From positions 259,891 to 323,890 of the forward strand of contig LUVW01000029.1 in the NCBI GenBank assembly GCA_001661515.1: a stretch of 64,000 bases of DNA, written 5' to 3'. Shown piece by piece: positions 22,079-35,087 of this stretch. This DNA comes from Capniomyces stellatus. Taxonomy: Eukaryota; Kickxellomycota; Harpellomycetes; Harpellales; Legeriomycetaceae. A program made the translations under genes and the position numbers. Under the pieces are notes generated by a model that was given only the letters and a program-made list of their open reading frames with translations, did not search any database and was not told the DNA's origin. How positions within the stretch are numbered: the stretch's first letter is position 1; each line of letters opens with the position of its first letter.

Positions 22079-25000
22079 TCAAGGATTGTTCGAGAAGAGG
22101 TAATTAGTGGTAACAAGCAGGTTAGATTCAATGTCGATTCTTCTTCGTTTAGAGTTGAATTTCGACAGGTCAACGGTATGGAAGTTTGATAGTTGAGTGT
22201 TGCTGCCATTGAGTCCAGAGTTTGTAGAGTTTGTATGAGTTGTGGAGTTTATGGAATTTATGATGTTGTTGGGGTCAACGGTGTTGGAGCTGTTGAGTGA
22301 AGTGGATGATGAAATTGGTATGTTGTTGTAGATGTTTCCGGTGTTGGGAATGGCAGTAGTCGCAGTAGTAGTAAAAGCGCTGGTATTGGAGTTAGAGTTA
22401 GAATTGATGTTTGTGTTGATGGAAGTGGAAGTGGTGGTAGTGGTGTTGGATAGATCCAAGTTGGCGGTATTTGGATTGTTTGTGGTTGAATTGAACTGAG
22501 AAACTGGGTAATAATTGATCCAAAACCAAGAGTTTGATCCGTTAGCCAGAAGGTTGGTGGTTGTGTTTGTATTGTTGTTTGTAGGATTTAACGAGAATGT
22601 TTGGGTGATGGATGTTGAGGGTGAAGAGTAGCCGCGTTGATTGAGACTGTTGAGCGAGTCGGTTTCAAGGCTAAGGCAAGGTATTGGATGTACCAACCGG
22701 CTGTTATGGCTAGTAAACGGCAAAACCCGTTCAATTTCAACAACAGGAACGTTGTAAAACAGAGAGTGTCTGTCCAATCCAGCCAATGCCCCACCATTCC
22801 CAAAGTTTCCACCAACCAAAGCCCGCAAGTTTATGTTTCTAAGCACAGAGTTTACAAACTGTCTTTGTTGTAGCGACAGCAAATCACTGAAAACCGCAAA
22901 CAGGTCCGCAAGCTCAATGCTGAACCCAACTGATCTGCTGGGCAACTCCAGTTTTGGATATTTTATACTAATCAGCACAAATATCACCAGAATGTACTTG
23001 TCGTACTTGTACAGGTGCTGCAGAATCTGCTGGTGCGGCTTGTTGATATACACGCCTTTTATCAACCGAACCGAAGTTTTTACCAACAGTTTGGTTGTGT
23101 ACAGTTTGTACCTACCAAACATACGCTCATAACTGACCCCATCCTCCTCATTTACACCCGCAGCATCGCTACCATCCATAACAACATCAGCACAAACATC
23201 AACGCCAATATCAGTACAAACATCAGCATCGACACTGTGTTCTTGGTCGTGGCCATTGACCGTTTCATCATCAGCACTGCCTTTTAATTCTTGCTTGAAA
23301 CGGTCATGATCTAAACCCGAGTCTCGATGGATCTGTTTCAGCTTGTTTGCACCAGTAGAGTTCGTTCTGGCTCGATTAGCCCGGTTGGTCCAATTTGTTC
23401 CGTTGGTTCTGGAGTTGGTGGCAGAATTCGGCAAGGAAAACAACGGGATTTGTTTTTCAAAGGCAGGAAGAATAAAGTCACCACACTCTTCATTTTCGTG
23501 GTTATCAAAGTCTCCAATCACTGTTCTGTACACTTGACGATTGTTGAACCAAGCCAGCTTGTCTAAATATCTTCTGTTGGTTTCCATCACAAACACCAAA
23601 TTGTTGCCCATAATCACCTGGTTGATTCCTGGTTCACTCAGGTTGTTATACTCAAACTGCTTTGCTTTCAAGTCTCTACAATTCTTCTTTTTTTCCATTC
23701 GAAAGTATAACAAGTCGATAAAATCGTTTAGCTCTTTTAGACTGTTTACCTGCTTTTCCTTGGCATCAATACCTTCTTCGCCGCTACTACTCGTTGTTGT
23801 TGTCGTTGTTGTTGTTGATTTAATCACGTCCAACAAAAACTCGGAAAATTTACTCAACTTGCTAAACATTCTCTTGTTTCGAACCTGAAACTGCATACCA
23901 AACAAACTGTTTTCAAAGCTTGCTGGCAACAAATTGCCCTCATTATCCGCTCTACCTTCTTCGTCTCCATTCCCATTCCCATTTCCATTTCCATCGTTGG
24001 TATTGGTGGTGTTTAGTGTGGACATTTGAAACATGAATTGATGTTCATTGGCTGTTGACCCAGACTGGTTTTCATCTTCTAAGCCTTCAACCTCCATTAT
24101 TCCCGAGTTTGAGTTTAATGGTGTATTTACATCGGTACCATTGATGTTGATGTTATTGTTGGTTGGGGTTGGAGTGATTGGAGAGTCAGGTTTCTTGGCT
24201 TGTTTAAGTTGCATAAACGGCTTCATGGATTTCTTTGAATATTTACTGCCAATTCCACTATTAGGAGTTGCATTACCGCCCATCCCCATCCCCATTCCTA
24301 ATCCTAACCCTAATCCTAACCCTAACCCTAACCCTACCCCACTAGTGTTGGCATTATTGATACTGGTGCTGTTATTGGCATTGTTGCTGTTTGTGCTGTT
24401 ATGAGCAATGTTGGAAAATATAGCACTGTTTGGCTTGACACTTGACCAACTGATTCCAAACAGTTTTGTGCTAAACAGACAAAACAGCACCAGTTTGATT
24501 TCCGAGTTCAGGTTGCAAACCAACTCATTCACAGCCTTGTTATGTACACTTGGTTCTGTTTTTTCAACCTTCAATAGTTCAGAAAACAGTATTATACCAA
24601 CCCGAACTGCCACGTTTAGCCTAACCACACTACTGCCACTACCATTGCCACTACCATTTCCACTACCACTGCTGCTACTGCTACTGCTGTTTTGTGGAGT
24701 AATTGTGGGTATTACCTGCTTGCAAAACCCCGATATGTACATTGACAAGTCTGCCAAGTGTACAAGCTCGTTTACCCTAAACAACCCATCAATATCCAGC
24801 TGTTCATGGTCCTCATCATCGTCTCCACTATGCTCGTCTCTGTTATAGTTAATGTTACCATCTGCATCAATAGCAGTATTTGAGCTTTTGGATGTTTCGA
24901 TATTTGCTTTGATGTTTGAAACAGTTGTACTGCTCTTGGTTTTGGTTTTGGTCTTGGTGGCGTTATTGCTACTGGAGTTTGTTGGATTTGAAATCGCTAT

Positions 25001-26067
25001 ATCCCCAAGCTCAGTTTCGCTAGAGTCAACCAAATTTGCTCCAAACAGGAAACACGCAAAGTCCATCAACTCGTTTATCGCAACCGCACAGTTCACAGCT
25101 CCGCTTTCCTCCCCGCTTTCATCATTTTTGGTCAGGTAAAAGTACTGGACTGAGGCCCTCACTCGGTGCCAAACCTCAGCCAACGTTGACCCCGTAAAGT
25201 CGTTGATAATTGGATCTACCCTACTCTCCACGCTCTCCACACCCCCCACACCCCCCACACCCCCACTGCCCGTCAATCCAGAGTCTACTAACAGTGAAGG
25301 CTGCAACAGCTGCAGGCTGATTGCCAACAACAGTTTTTTTGTTGTCAGCCCGTTGCTACTGCCAGAAATCCCAGGCGACAGCACGTACACCTGCGTGTAC
25401 ACAACGTACAGAAGCCGTGCCAGTTCAGCGTTACCAACCCCACACCAACCAGCAATTCTAAATATCAAATCGACAACCGTATCACTGGTTGGCACGCCAC
25501 ACCTTAGCAAGTCCAGACGTGGTGGAGATTTCCCTAAAACAGTTGCCAGCCTGGTCAGTTTCCTTTCAATGTACAGCTTGTGTGGCTTGTACACCTCCAG
25601 AGCCTTTGCCAGAGCATGGTTCTTCTTGCTGGTGATGGAGCTGCCAACAGCAGAATTGCTGTCAAAAACGGTGGTTATTGTTATACCCAGATTAACCATC
25701 ATCTTTACTAGCTCAACCGCAAACTGTCCATCCACACCATCCTCCATCACAACCGCTGCTTCTGCTTCTGCTTCTACCACTGTTTTTGCTTTTGCTTTTG
25801 CTTTTGCCTTTGCTGCTGTACCACTAGCAGTCTTGTCTTTTATCCTATTCATTTTAGACTCGACAAGGAGCCTTTCTGAAACAAACAGACCAGTCTCAAC
25901 ACCTCTCCCACTCTCCTCGTCACTACCATCGCTATTGGTGCCAACCAAGTGACTTTGGCTGCACGTCTGTATTCCAAGCAAGCCAAAGATCTCGACTGCC
26001 AAGAAGCAGTTGCTAGGCACACTACTACTAATACTACTAATACTACTAATACTACTAATACTACTAA

Positions 26068-26108
<41 letters not shown>

Positions 26109-29100
26109 TTACTGCTATTGACACCTGCCAAAAGTGTGTTGATGTGCCGTACCAGCCCTTTGATGGTGACTATCCCAGTTGATAGTAGCAATCCGACACA
26201 AAACACTGCACGAGACTTGGCAACTCTAACCGGATCCTGTACATGTGTATGTACATGCAAATCGTCCCTGGAACCATGGTCAAGCAGGACAGGCATGTCG
26301 GCAAACAGTACACGCAGGCTGTACTTCTCCGCGGAGGCTCTGGCTGCGTTAGAGTCAGCCATCAGGGCGTAGCAGTAGCCCATGTATTCGCGCAGGTACT
26401 TGAGCGTCCTGTACACCCTGCTTATATCGGCACAGTTCCCGTACTGCATGTACACTCTGTTGACCACACCTGCTATTGCACTGATGCTGAGCTCCACGAG
26501 CCTCAATTGGGTTGGTTCCAGCCCGCTCTTGGCCAGAATTGCCACCATCTTTTTTATTATCTCGTCGTAGTCGTTTTGTTTGAGGCTGTAGTTCTCGCTC
26601 TGGTTGCTGTCCAGACTCGCTATACCCACCTGCCACTCATTGACTGGTCTTACAATCGACTCGTACATTATATTTGTCACTAGACTTGCCACAGCCCTCT
26701 CGTTACTACTAGCACTATTAACACTACTAGCACTATTAGCAATATTAGCAATATTGGCACTATCAGCAGTGTTGATGTTGACGTTGAGCCGCATCAAACT
26801 GAGTTTGCGCCACGAGCTGAGCTGGTTCTCCAGTCGGCTGATCACCACTGGGTCAATCCAGTACCCCCTAGAGTGACCCATCACGCTGTGCTTCCTCAGT
26901 GCGTTGTAGTGGCTGCAGTACAGCTTCAAGGTGTTCATTGCGTTGTAGTTGAACTCGGCCTTGTTCCTGTACCAGTTGTTGGCCTTGTCCATATTATCCA
27001 GCCTTACCTCCAGTCCATACAAGTTGCTGCCCACCACCAACGACTCCTCATCTTCATCCTCGTCTTCGTCTTCATCCTCATCATCTCCCCTGCCTCTTCC
27101 CAGTCCTATTTCTCCTTTACTACTAACCTGCCTGCCCTGTCTTCTTTCTGCAGTGCTGTTCACCAGTTTTGCCATCAGCTCCATCACCACCTGTCCATTC
27201 CCCGCCTCAACAATCTCCCCAACAAACCTGTCCAACACCGTGTACCCCAGACTCTCAACAACTGCATTCCCACAATGTCCGTCCAGCAGCCACACCATCA
27301 CCTCACTAATCAGCATGTACTCGTTGCTCGCACTCAGCCACTCAACCACGCTCGACAGCTGCCTCGTGTTCATCAACGACGTGAACGGCTTCGTCAGCAC
27401 CCTCCAGTTCGACACCCCCACCTTCACCGGCTGCACTACATACTCCCTCTTTATCACCCTCTCCACCAGCTCCTGCCTATTAAAGTCGTGCATCACCGTT
27501 CCTGCTATTTGCCCCCCTCGTATCCTGCCCAACATCTGTCCATTCATCCCCTGCCCAAGCTGCTTCTCGTCTCTGTAGTCGTCTATCGGTGGTCCAATCC
27601 AACTGTTCCTCCCACTCGTTACATCCCCAAACCCCTTTAGCTCATCGCCCTTATACCTCCCGCTGCTCGACAGGTACTCGTTTGGTGTCATTTCCTTCCC
27701 ATAATTCCCCTCTCTCTTCAGCCGGATATACGACGACATGTACGGGTTCAACTCCCCAAACATCTCCACCACCTCCCTCTCCATTCCCTTATACTCTTTC
27801 TCCATCGCCTCCCTTCCCTCACTGCCTCCAACTATTTTTTCAAGCATATCCAACCTCTCTCCAATACTTATATTGATCCCTTTACTACTCTTGCCTACTT
27901 TGCCACCACTTTCATCCCTCTCCAAGTCCAGCAACGTCATTCTCATCATCAAGTATCGATGGTTCAATTTCCTCCTTTCTACTCTCCTGCCACTTCCCAT
28001 GTTATTTCCCCAGTCACCTCCCTTACTTTTGCCAACTTCGTCCTGCAAATCTCCCCTCGACATCAGCCTAATCACATACAGTCTTCCATCAAATATCCCT
28101 TTATCCCCCAAAACCCCACTCAACTCCTCGTACTTTCTCCCCAGCTCCACCCCAGCCACACTCTCGCTCAAAACAATCCCAATCTCGTCGATACTCTTTA
28201 TAAACCCCCCCTGAACCAACTGCATCCTCGTTCCTCTATCCACTCCAACCCCAACATCCCTGCCCTCCAAGTACTCCAGCTTGCACTCCACATAGTTTTC
28301 TATCATTGTCACCGCCACTCCCAGCCTACTTTGTTCGTCTCTACCCTCTCCCCTCGTTGCCCAACTAATCAACTCGCTAATCCTGTTTCTCATTTCCTCC
28401 TTGTAAATCTCGTCCCCTTCCCCTTCTATTTTGCCCATATCCACCCGTTTCCCAACTCTTTCAAACTGCAGTTCTGCCCTCTCACACAGCCCCATTCTCT
28501 CCAAACTTTCCAAAAACTCCATTTCCCCCAAACTCTCTCCTTCCGTGCCTCCGCCAACTGCACCAACCTGCTCCTGGCCGTACCTATACTCTCCAATGCT
28601 GCCATCCAAACATCTGTTTCTGCTCTCTATCTCCCTAAACATGCTCTCCATCTCCCCCCTCACTCCAACCGCCAAAATCGCCTCAAATATCTCCACCCGA
28701 TGTTCAACCCAATTTGGCGGGTCTACAAACACATCCCCACAGTCCTTAAATATCGACACTAATAGCACAAACAACTCCATCTTGTACCTCTCAATCATCC
28801 TCGTCTTTTTGCTCTTGACCTCTTTGATCCTCTTCACTACAATCTGCACCAGCCTACGCAATGGAAGTCTCGATTTGCTTATCTGCTTGCTATACGCCCT
28901 CACCATCTTTACCATTATCATCGACTCCACTATCTCGCTTTTTTCAAACTTATCCAGCACCCACTTTATCAAGTGCCGCTGACTCACCAGCTCCTCATCG
29001 TACATTGCACACAGTATCCCCATCAAGTACTCCCACTCCTCCCACCACCCGTCTCTATCCTCTTTTCCCCCTTTTTCTTTGTCGCCCTTAGCCATCAACT

Positions 29101-29818
29101 CCAACCCCACTTTTTCCACTATCTGTGCTGCCTCCTTCATCTTCTTGTCCATAAACAGCCCCACCACTCTTGTCCACTTCATACTGTACCTCTCCATTAT
29201 CTGCCCCAACTCCCCCTCGCTTATCTCCATCCCTCCTGGCCCATTCTGCCTCAAATACTTTAGCCTCCCCGAGTTTCCCACATAATGCATAACCATCTGT
29301 TTAAGCCCAACTACCCTAACTAGCCACAAACCCCGCCTCACCTCCACCCTATACTTTACCAGCTCCTCCAAAACCGTATCCTCTTGGATCCCTTCTGGCA
29401 TCTCTTTTAACAGCACACTCACATCTATCTGCGCATTCGCAAGACTCGCCATGAAGGCTCGTGTTTTATCTACCCTATTCTGCTTTACCCTCTTTTCATT
29501 TTCTATTTCCGCCTCTGAACTCTGCTTTCCGCTGTTCCCCCCTCCAGCCCCGCTACTCCGAACCTTTTCTCCTATCCTAACAAAATCCTCCACATTAATC
29601 ATCCTATCCTTACCCAGATCTCTAAACCTCCAATTATACAACTGTTTCTGCATTCCAACCGCTCCATTCTTCTCTAACCGCTCCAAAACCCTCGAATCCT
29701 GCAGCCGATCCATTATTAATTTGTAAGACGACCCATACTCATTCTCAACTACCGCCTCGTCCAAAAGCCCATTTTGGATCGTGTACTTTGTAATATGCTT
29801 ATCTCTTTCCAAATCCAT
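22079..29818 (-). CDS. MED12: Mediator complex subunit 12 (kinase module)
   Basis: One uninterrupted 2579-codon frame. The N-terminal region fits the MED12/Srb8 family: KEMPEGIQEDTVLEELV then RRGLWLVRVVGLKQ (~res. 135-175), followed by helices including WWEEWEYLMGILCAM and ELVSQRHLIKWVLDKFE and SKSRLPLRRLVQ. MED12 links cyclin C/CDK8 to core Mediator and represses or activates RNA polymerase II genes in the nucleus. The remainder is long helical sequence broken by low-complexity inserts: an Asp/Glu tract, (SSI)n encoded by an ATT/AGT-rich array, (LG)n, Asn/Ser/Thr tracts and an Asn/Thr-rich C-terminus. No intron in 7.7 kb is unusual against its split neighbours. The gene is strongly strand-biased (C-rich on the plus strand, mainly 25-29.8 kb). 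It converges with HAUS6, 175 bp apart. Confidence 0.8.
24297..24340. repeat. Telomere-like CCCTAA/TTAGGG tract inside MED12
   Basis: Seven consecutive six-base units CC[C/T]TAA, several of them exact CCCTAA, read on the coding strand as GGGTTA/GGATTA and are translated as alternating Leu-Gly. Confidence 0.9.
26028..26108. repeat. Trinucleotide/nonanucleotide array coding for Ser-Ser-Ile repeats in MED12
   Basis: Array of ACTACTAAT units on the plus strand, passing into ACT repeats, encodes (Ser-Ser-Ile)n and poly-Ser in MED12. Likely length-variable between strains. Confidence 0.9.
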
Positions 29819-31048
29819 TTTATTCTCCTAAAAAAATTAAAAAAAAAAAAAAAGACGCGCCCAATCTCTACCGCTCCTCTTTACTCAATTCTGCTATTCT
29901 GGCCCTTTTAATAAAAATAAAAGTAAACAAAAGTAAAACTGTCTTCTTGTTGTTTGAATTCACTTGACATTTATTCTACCCTTTGTTTGTTTTCTTTACT
30001 ATTATACCCTTTTCGCTTTTGCTTTTTTTCTTTTCACTTTTGCTTCTTACTATATTTCTTCTCAATTTCGTCGAGTATTTTTGTTTCTTTTTCGCGTTAT
30101 TAAAACATCTGATTCGATTATTTCACACTTTGGTTTTTAGAACAGGATATTTATTACACTGGTAGCAAATGCATATATACTCTGGCCCCTTTCTGCATCC
30201 AGACTTGGCATAAACAACCTGATTTAATCTACTTTTGTTCGGTTTCGTTGAACCGATTTACTCTATTCTAGGCTGAAAATTTGTACCCCAATTTTTCAAC
30301 AATTTACTTTTATTTTCAAATTGAAATTGAAGTTGAGGTTGAAATTGAAATTGAAATTGAACTTGAACTTGAATTTGAAATTGAACTTGAAATGCTAATG
30401 TTTTTTCTTGAATATTTTTACCAATTCAAACAATTTACCTGCATTTTCCCCCATTCCTTTAATTGAAAAAATAAAACATTATATACTGCTAATGTAAATC
30501 CTACATTCGCCATGGTTAACTGTAAACACCAATTAATTTCAAGCTAAAATCAAGTAACCGATCAAGTTGTACATGTTTACTTTTGGGTTTATCGTGTCTT
30601 TTATTCCAACTATTCTTCCACATATCTGTCTCCACCAAACTCTTTAACCCAGCTCTACCACCGCCCATCTATCCAATTTACAAAACTACCACACATACTC
30701 GCTGCTTTTACCACTTTTACAGCTTTCCAAGCACCAACTTCGAGTCTATATGCCCAAATCTATACTCAAGCTTGATGAAACGCGATAGAGTTTGCCAATA
30801 CATTGTACAATACTTTGGCCTTTCCATTCCTTGTTAGCCGTGTTTCATTAACTTTACTTTTTACCTTTAACTTTACTTTTTAACTTTATACTCTATCTCA
30901 TTATAGTTAACTGTAAAAGTTGAAATCACTTTGTACTTGGCAAAGTACACAAACTTGAATACATAAATACATTAGAAGGGAAGACGAAAACAAAAACAAA
31001 AAGTAAAAAGTAAAACTAGAAATATATAGCCTTGCTATAGGCTACTCA
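29819..31048. other. Intergenic region with TTGAAA repeats
   Basis: MED12 upstream region and BLOC1S1 3' region. It contains the TTGAAA array (30318-30393). The stretch at 30590-30840 is richer in C than typical spacer and carries an 84-codon plus-strand frame, but nothing in it is recognisable. Confidence 0.55.
30318..30393. repeat. (TTGAAA)n hexanucleotide array
   Basis: About twelve imperfect six-base units (TTGAAA, TTGAAC, TTGAGG). Confidence 0.9.
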
Positions 31049-31699
31049 CTATGTCTGTGATAACACCTGCCTTAAAGTCTCCGAAACCTCTGTCATTTCT
31101 TTCTCAACAACCTGAGCCCAATTCTCAAAATCGCCCATCTCTTTAAACGAACTCACGTATTTGTCCGACAGCTTGACCCATTTCTTTGTGCTGACATCCA
31201 GTTTTTTTGTCATCATTAAACAGTCCATGGACAATTGCTCTATTTTTCTCTGGTTTTCTAGCAGCTCCAGCAGCCTATTTACAAAAAAAAAAAAAGGAAA
31301 GAATAGAAAACAAGGACAAAGACAAAAACTCCTTTAATACTTCAAAGTTATTCCTTGCCAGCAAGCTGGGTAGAGCAAGTAATGCTAACTTTAACCACAA
31401 TGCTTTGCACCTGTTGCTACTTACTCTGCCGAAACACCTTCAGTTACATTAGCACTCAGATCTTTTACTGCTTCGCAGGCTCTGTTTCTTAATATCTCTA
31501 TTCAACCAACCGTAAATGGATTTGCATAAAAAAATAAACACCAAAAAAAAACAAGAACAAAAAGAGACAAGTTTGTTGGTGAGAATGATACAAGAGTAGC
31601 TGGATTCTGGGTTTTAAATGAAAATTTACCTATGTCATTCCTTTTCATCAACTGCCGGTTTTGATGCTCTCGGACTATGTCTGATAAATTTGTGCTCAT
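31049..31699 (-). CDS. BLOC1S1: BLOC-1 subunit 1 (GCN5L1) homologue
   Basis: Three exons (31699-31630, 31497-31425, 31274-31049) give 122 residues, close to the animal length of about 125. The start MSTNLSDIVREHQNRQLMKR parallels the animal N-terminus, where a leucine-rich head is followed by the invariant EHQ. Exon 2 supplies the RNRACEAVKDLSANV region. Exon 3 holds the conserved tail with KKWVKL, FKEMGDFENWAQVVEKEM and TLRQV. The protein is an all-helical coiled-coil subunit of BLOC-1/BORC, complexes that act in endosome and lysosome sorting and positioning. GCN5L1 has also been linked to mitochondrial protein acetylation in animals. Both introns are GT...TAG (132 and 150 nt). Confidence 0.9.
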
Positions 31700-32178
31700 C
31701 TTCAACAAAGGCAATGAAGCATAAATCAATGGCAGCTGTATTTCGGCTTTGGTTGTACTGTGATACAAACGAGTGTGTGTAAAGTGTTAGGATCGAGAAG
31801 TAGGCGGGAGTTAAAGTTAAAAGGTGCAAAGTATAAAATTGAAGTTTGGATTGTTATAGTCTGAATTAAGTACAGTAAAATATTAAAGCAAAACACACCC
31901 CAAAGGTGGAAGTGAAGGAGAAAGGGAAGAAAAAAAGTTTGACAGAAAACACTTGTATTTTAAAACTAAAACCGACTGAATTTCAAGAGTAAACAAGTAA
32001 ATAAAAGTAAAGCAGAATAGTAGAATAGTAGAGTAGTAGAGAACAGTAGTTTGATGTAATAAGTTTAGAATTTTATTAGCAATAATAGATTATTACAAAT
32101 AGTAGAATTAAAAAAAAATAAAATAAACTAAAATGTATAAACTATTTAATTATAACTATTTATTTATTTAATTTTCAT
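31700..32178. other. Spacer between eL19 and BLOC1S1
   Basis: AT-rich spacer, 3' region of eL19 and upstream region of BLOC1S1 (both minus strand). Repeated TAGTAGAATAG-like steps near 32020-32050. No gene seen. Confidence 0.6.
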
Positions 32179-33092
32179 TTAATCCCTGGCATCAAGAATT
32201 GCTTCCTTCTTGGCAGCAACGCGTTGAGAGCGACGCTCACGAGCAGCCTTGTTGCGGAGACGATGGGCCTCAGCTTGGTCAGAAAGCAACTTAGCACGGA
32301 CCTTTTCGGCCTTGGCCTTGTGAATATATTCCATCAACACACGCTTGTTCTTGAAGACGTTACCCTTTGACTTGAGGTAAAGGACGTGGTACAAGTGTCT
32401 ATCGATTTTGCCTTGTTCGCGGTATTTGGCAAGCATGCGACGGAGGACACGCATACGTCTCATCCACAAAACTTGTGTTGGCATACGGGCATCAGCTGTA
32501 CCTTGACGCTTACCAGTTCCGGTGTGACGACCAAGACGCTTGGCAATAGCTCTTTCACGGACACGGAAGCGTGAGTGCATAACTTGTGGCTTCTTGAAAA
32601 CCAAACCATTCTTGATCAGTTTTCTGATGTTTTGGCCTATCAAATCAACCATCGCATAAAAAGATCCAATACCATATTAGTACAAATCAAGTAATTCTCG
32701 ACTACTGCTTATTCATCCCTTTTAAAAGGGCACAGTAAAATATCTCCCCATATATCTCTCTCATTATCTCTCTTTGACTACAAAGCTGCCTAGTCAACTT
32801 TGCAGTTATATTGACCAGCCCGCTTTAAAGCCACTCAAAAACAACCAATGTCAAAACTAAGGCTAAGTTAAGGCTAGAGCGAGTCAAATCAAATCAAAGA
32901 AAGCTTCCCCACACCGAAATAAATATCTCTATTATTTTTCATCGCTAGAAATATCTTTATTTAATACTTACGAGAGTTGGCTGTGGCAATCTCGGTGACC
33001 TCGTTAGGATCCAACCAGACCTTGCGCTTTCCGCACTTGAGTACTGAAGCTGCGATACGTTTTTGACTTGAAAGATTTGCCCTAAAAATCAT
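32179..33092 (-). CDS. RPL19: 60S ribosomal protein eL19
   Basis: Main exons are about 33092-32972 and 32636-32179. The splice rebuilds [16 protein letters not shown] exactly as in eL19. Exon 1 encodes [20 protein letters not shown] and [12 protein letters not shown]; exon 2 encodes the rest, ending in the basic C-terminal helix ([14 protein letters not shown]). About 190 residues, the usual length. eL19 sits in the large cytosolic subunit and bridges to the small subunit. The initiator is uncertain. An in-frame ATG at 33092 would give MIFRANLSS without splicing. Alternatively the TAG before 33081 is an acceptor and a tiny upstream exon supplies AT|G, giving the canonical MANL. The second is likelier from the family, but no clear upstream donor was found. 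The 335-nt intron is the largest of the housekeeping genes here and shows no clear C/D snoRNA boxes. Confidence 0.93.
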
Positions 33093-34969
33093 TTAACCAA
33101 GGTTTTATTGTATTTTTCATTTACCTAGCTCTATATATTCTTGATCAACCTCCTTATTGCTGATTTCTTCCTTTCACAACCCGATATCCTCGCCAAACAA
33201 ACTGTATTATAAAAACAGTTTCTTTTTTTTCAGCCAAACATTCAATACTATCTTAAAAGCAAGGCACAACTTTTGCACAAAACAACAAAACCTTTAAAAA
33301 AAAGTAAACCATTTGTTTTTTTTTGTTTATTTTTTAGATTCAGATGATCCAAGCCACCCTTTTCTTTTTTTCTCTTTTTTTTCTACATCTTGCTCAAGAT
33401 CTTGTGCTTTAGCTCGTATTTACTCTGTCGTTATAGCCTCTACTCAGACCTCTACTAATATCTAGTTGCTTTAAGTATATATAGATTCTTACATTTTATA
33501 ATTTCAATTTCTAATCGGCGTTGGTATCCCTTTTTTTGCCAAATATAATATGAGAAGAGAGAGTAACAATTTTATTAGTTATTTGCTACTAAAGCTTGTA
33601 AAAAAATTCAATAAAAATTTTTTTTTTATAAAACGAACAATTTCGCTAAATTTTTTTACTTTTTATTCAAACTGTATCGTCAATTCTTACGCTAACTGAT
33701 TCGCTAATTTCCTTTATTTAAAAAAAATTTAAACTCGAAAAAAAATAAAATTGAAATACATATTTTTTTCCATTATTTCCATTTCTCCCCCCCCCTACAT
33801 TTAACCAGGATTTATTTCAACTTTCTACCAAGCTTGTAATTTTAATATCTTTATTCTGGGAACAACAACCAAAATCGCTCCAACTGTTCCCACAATCCCA
33901 AACATTTGTGTCAAAGGTTTTTGGACTTTGGTGCATTTTTGTTGTCTTTTTTTTTTTCTCCCATTATCTTTTTCTTTGAGTTACAGCGACGCATTTATTT
34001 GGCTGGAGGCCTGAAATATCCTCTGCTTTATCTGCGCAACCATTTTCGTTTTCTTTCTACATTTTTTTTCTCCTAATTTTCATTTGCTGTTTCGACCAAG
34101 TTACTATATTCTTTCAACTAGTTTTGTCTCTTTTTCCTCTTTACAAAGCACTATTATGTTGAGTTCATTATTTAAAAGGCCAATTGTGTTTAGCCATACT
34201 ATTTTTGTTCTTTTTTTTTATGTAATTCAGTTTCGTTTTTGAATCAAAATATCAATTAAACATCAAGTTGGTTTGTTACAAAAAAATCACCCTACACACA
34301 TTATCTCAATGTTGTTTATTAGATCTTCAATGCGCAGCTATTGGGCATATTTGGCTTTATCGCTATATTGATTTCCCTCCCATTTATTAATCTTTACTTT
34401 GTTGTCAATCATTTGCTGCCTTAATCGGCCATCGTAGCTATGCTATTGGGTTTCTAATTTAAAATGTAGCAACAACTGCTTTAGTTATTTTCTGAATTGA
34501 TTCAAATGCGACTTTATTTATTTACTTTCTGAATCGATATTGTACCGATATTTTAATTTCTGTATTTATTTACTTTTAATGAAAAAGAGTTTTATGCTGA
34601 AATTCCCGAAACAAAACGGCGCTAAAAGATGTTATCCCAGTGTTTTAGGCAGCATTACCTAAGCCTGAAGCCCAGGTTCTCATTTTGTTGAAACTGGACC
34701 CTTTTTAAAGGTTTCTTTATTGAATTTAAGTTTCAAATTTTTATTTCACCAAGTAATATACACACAGCCTAGGTTAAACATCTACTGTTTGATTATTGCG
34801 TCCATACTGCACACATTTCTGTTTTTTTACCTTAGCAGTGCTACTAATTAAAATACAACGCTTAATCTCAAAAATACCACAAGTATCACGAGTTATTAAC
34901 ACGCATGTTCTTAACTGCTACTACACTCTAGTGTCGTTTGTAGATTGTGCCACTCTGAATATAATAAAT

Positions 34970-35035
34970 TATCCATTATACATTATACATTATACATTAT
35001 CCTTTATCCTTTATACATTATACATTATACATTGT
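34970..35035. repeat. ATTATACATT-type short repeats
   Basis: Seven or so copies of a 9-10 bp TATACATTA unit, some altered to TCCTTTA. Confidence 0.85.
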
Positions 35036-35087
35036 CCAATATATATCTTTTATTGAAATTTATTAACATGAACGCATTATCCAATAT
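35030..35087 (-). repeat. Element with TTTTATTGAAATTT core and 13-bp direct repeats
   Basis: CATT[G/A]TCCAATAT at 35030-35042 and 35075-35087 (one mismatch) flanks the reverse complement of the AATTTCAATAAAA core. Confidence 0.45.

Noticed and set aside
24048..29726. Many plus-strand Pro/Ser/Leu-rich frames
   Set aside because: Antisense shadows of MED12, caused by its C-rich complementary strand.
30583..30837. 84-codon plus-strand frame in a C-richer spacer
   Set aside because: No ATG, no similarity on either strand; composition alone is not enough.
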